Of a DNA stretch of 21,200 nt, positions 20,983-21,200 are shown piece after piece (position 1 is the stretch's first letter; each line of letters begins with the position of its first letter). A model generated the notes under the pieces. It was given only the letters and a program-made list of their open reading frames with translations. It made no database searches and was not told the origin of the DNA. Made by a program: the position numbers and the translations under genes. The DNA comes from a virus, in IMG/VR virus record IMGVR_UViG_3300008448_000798, positions 1-21,200 of that record; one strand, written 5' to 3'.

Positions 20983-21200
20983 TTAAGTATTAGCTTTTTT
21001 AATGACTGTACTTGAGGTTCCTCTATCGTTTAAAACATCAACAACTGCTTTTCCAAATTCTCTCTCATTTAGCTTCATAATCACATTAGTTTGTTGCTTG
21101 GCATTTGCTGCTGCGGTTACTGCCCCTGTTTGACCACTAATAGCATCTATTAATTCCTTAAAAGGTGCAGTAATGTTTAAGGTTTTATTTATTGCAGCTT
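20983..21200 (-). CDS. C-terminal end of a probable tape measure protein, 5' part outside window
   Basis: Only the last 72 codons are inside the window, ending with TAA at 20985-20983. They read NITAPFKELIDAISGQTG, an Ala-rich helix, and NVIMKLNEREFGKAVVDVLN. The closing VxMKLNERExGxAVxDVL is a recurrent end of phage tape measure and related tail proteins, in my recollection. The gene sits directly upstream of the tail/baseplate cluster, where tape measure genes usually lie. The full protein would set tail length and be ejected at infection. As only the end is visible, the family is a moderate call. Confidence 0.6.
   Translation of the reverse strand, partial: AAINKTLNITAPFKELIDAISGQTGAVTAAANAKQQTNVIMKLNEREFGKAVVDVLNDRGTSSTVIKKANT

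Overview
This window looks like part of the genome of a large, AT-rich tailed bacteriophage, probably a contractile-tailed (myovirus-like) phage of a Gram-negative, possibly marine host. Every supported gene lies on the minus strand, and genes are packed with 1-4 bp overlaps (TAATG, ATGA) or gaps of a few bases. Many genes have a clear GGAG-type ribosome binding site, and four genes start with TTG or GTG. There is no gene-free stretch over 90 bp, and I saw no tRNA, CRISPR array, insertion sequence or integrase. The host and phage taxon cannot be fixed from the sequence alone. The marine guess rests on protein families I recall mainly from marine T4-like phages.

In transcription order (right to left), the window opens with a virion block (21200-17374): the 3' end of a probable tape measure gene, a tail/baseplate protein, a LysM-type baseplate protein, a large baseplate protein and, continuing into 16130, a 413-residue protein of unknown role. 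A replication and nucleotide block follows (16121-7547). It holds a short family A DNA polymerase without an exonuclease domain, a DUF5661-like protein, a Nudix hydrolase, a Rossmann/tubulin-like protein, a small beta-barrel protein, a gp32-like single-strand binding protein, a UvsX/RecA recombinase, a His-rich WxxGxW protein, a deoxycytidylate-type deaminase, a 5'-3' flap exonuclease and an archaeal-sized adenylosuccinate synthetase. Next come three genes (7495-4909) whose proteins begin with related leader peptides ending in I/L-x-E. These look like T4-style capsid targeting signals, so the proteins may be packed in the head and injected. The left end has a DnaB/gp41-like helicase, a B12-dependent class II ribonucleotide reductase and three small accessory genes, the last cut by the window edge.

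Together the genes supply dNTPs (reductase, deaminase, PurA-like enzyme, Nudix), replicate and recombine DNA (polymerase, helicase, SSB, UvsX, exonuclease) and build the tail. Four sigma70-like promoters with exactly 17 bp spacers (TTGACA/TATTAT, TTGACT/TAGATT, TTGACG/TATATT, TTGTCC/TATATT) sit in the intergenic gaps, which suggests that host RNA polymerase reads these units. Hairpins are tied to start sites or promoters. The clearest one, at 1002-1044, would hide a ribosome binding site only in read-through transcripts. The most notable points are the leader-peptide cluster, the PurA-like enzyme with intact PurA catalytic and GTP motifs, the minimal polymerase with a VHDN motif C, and the hairpin/promoter switch.
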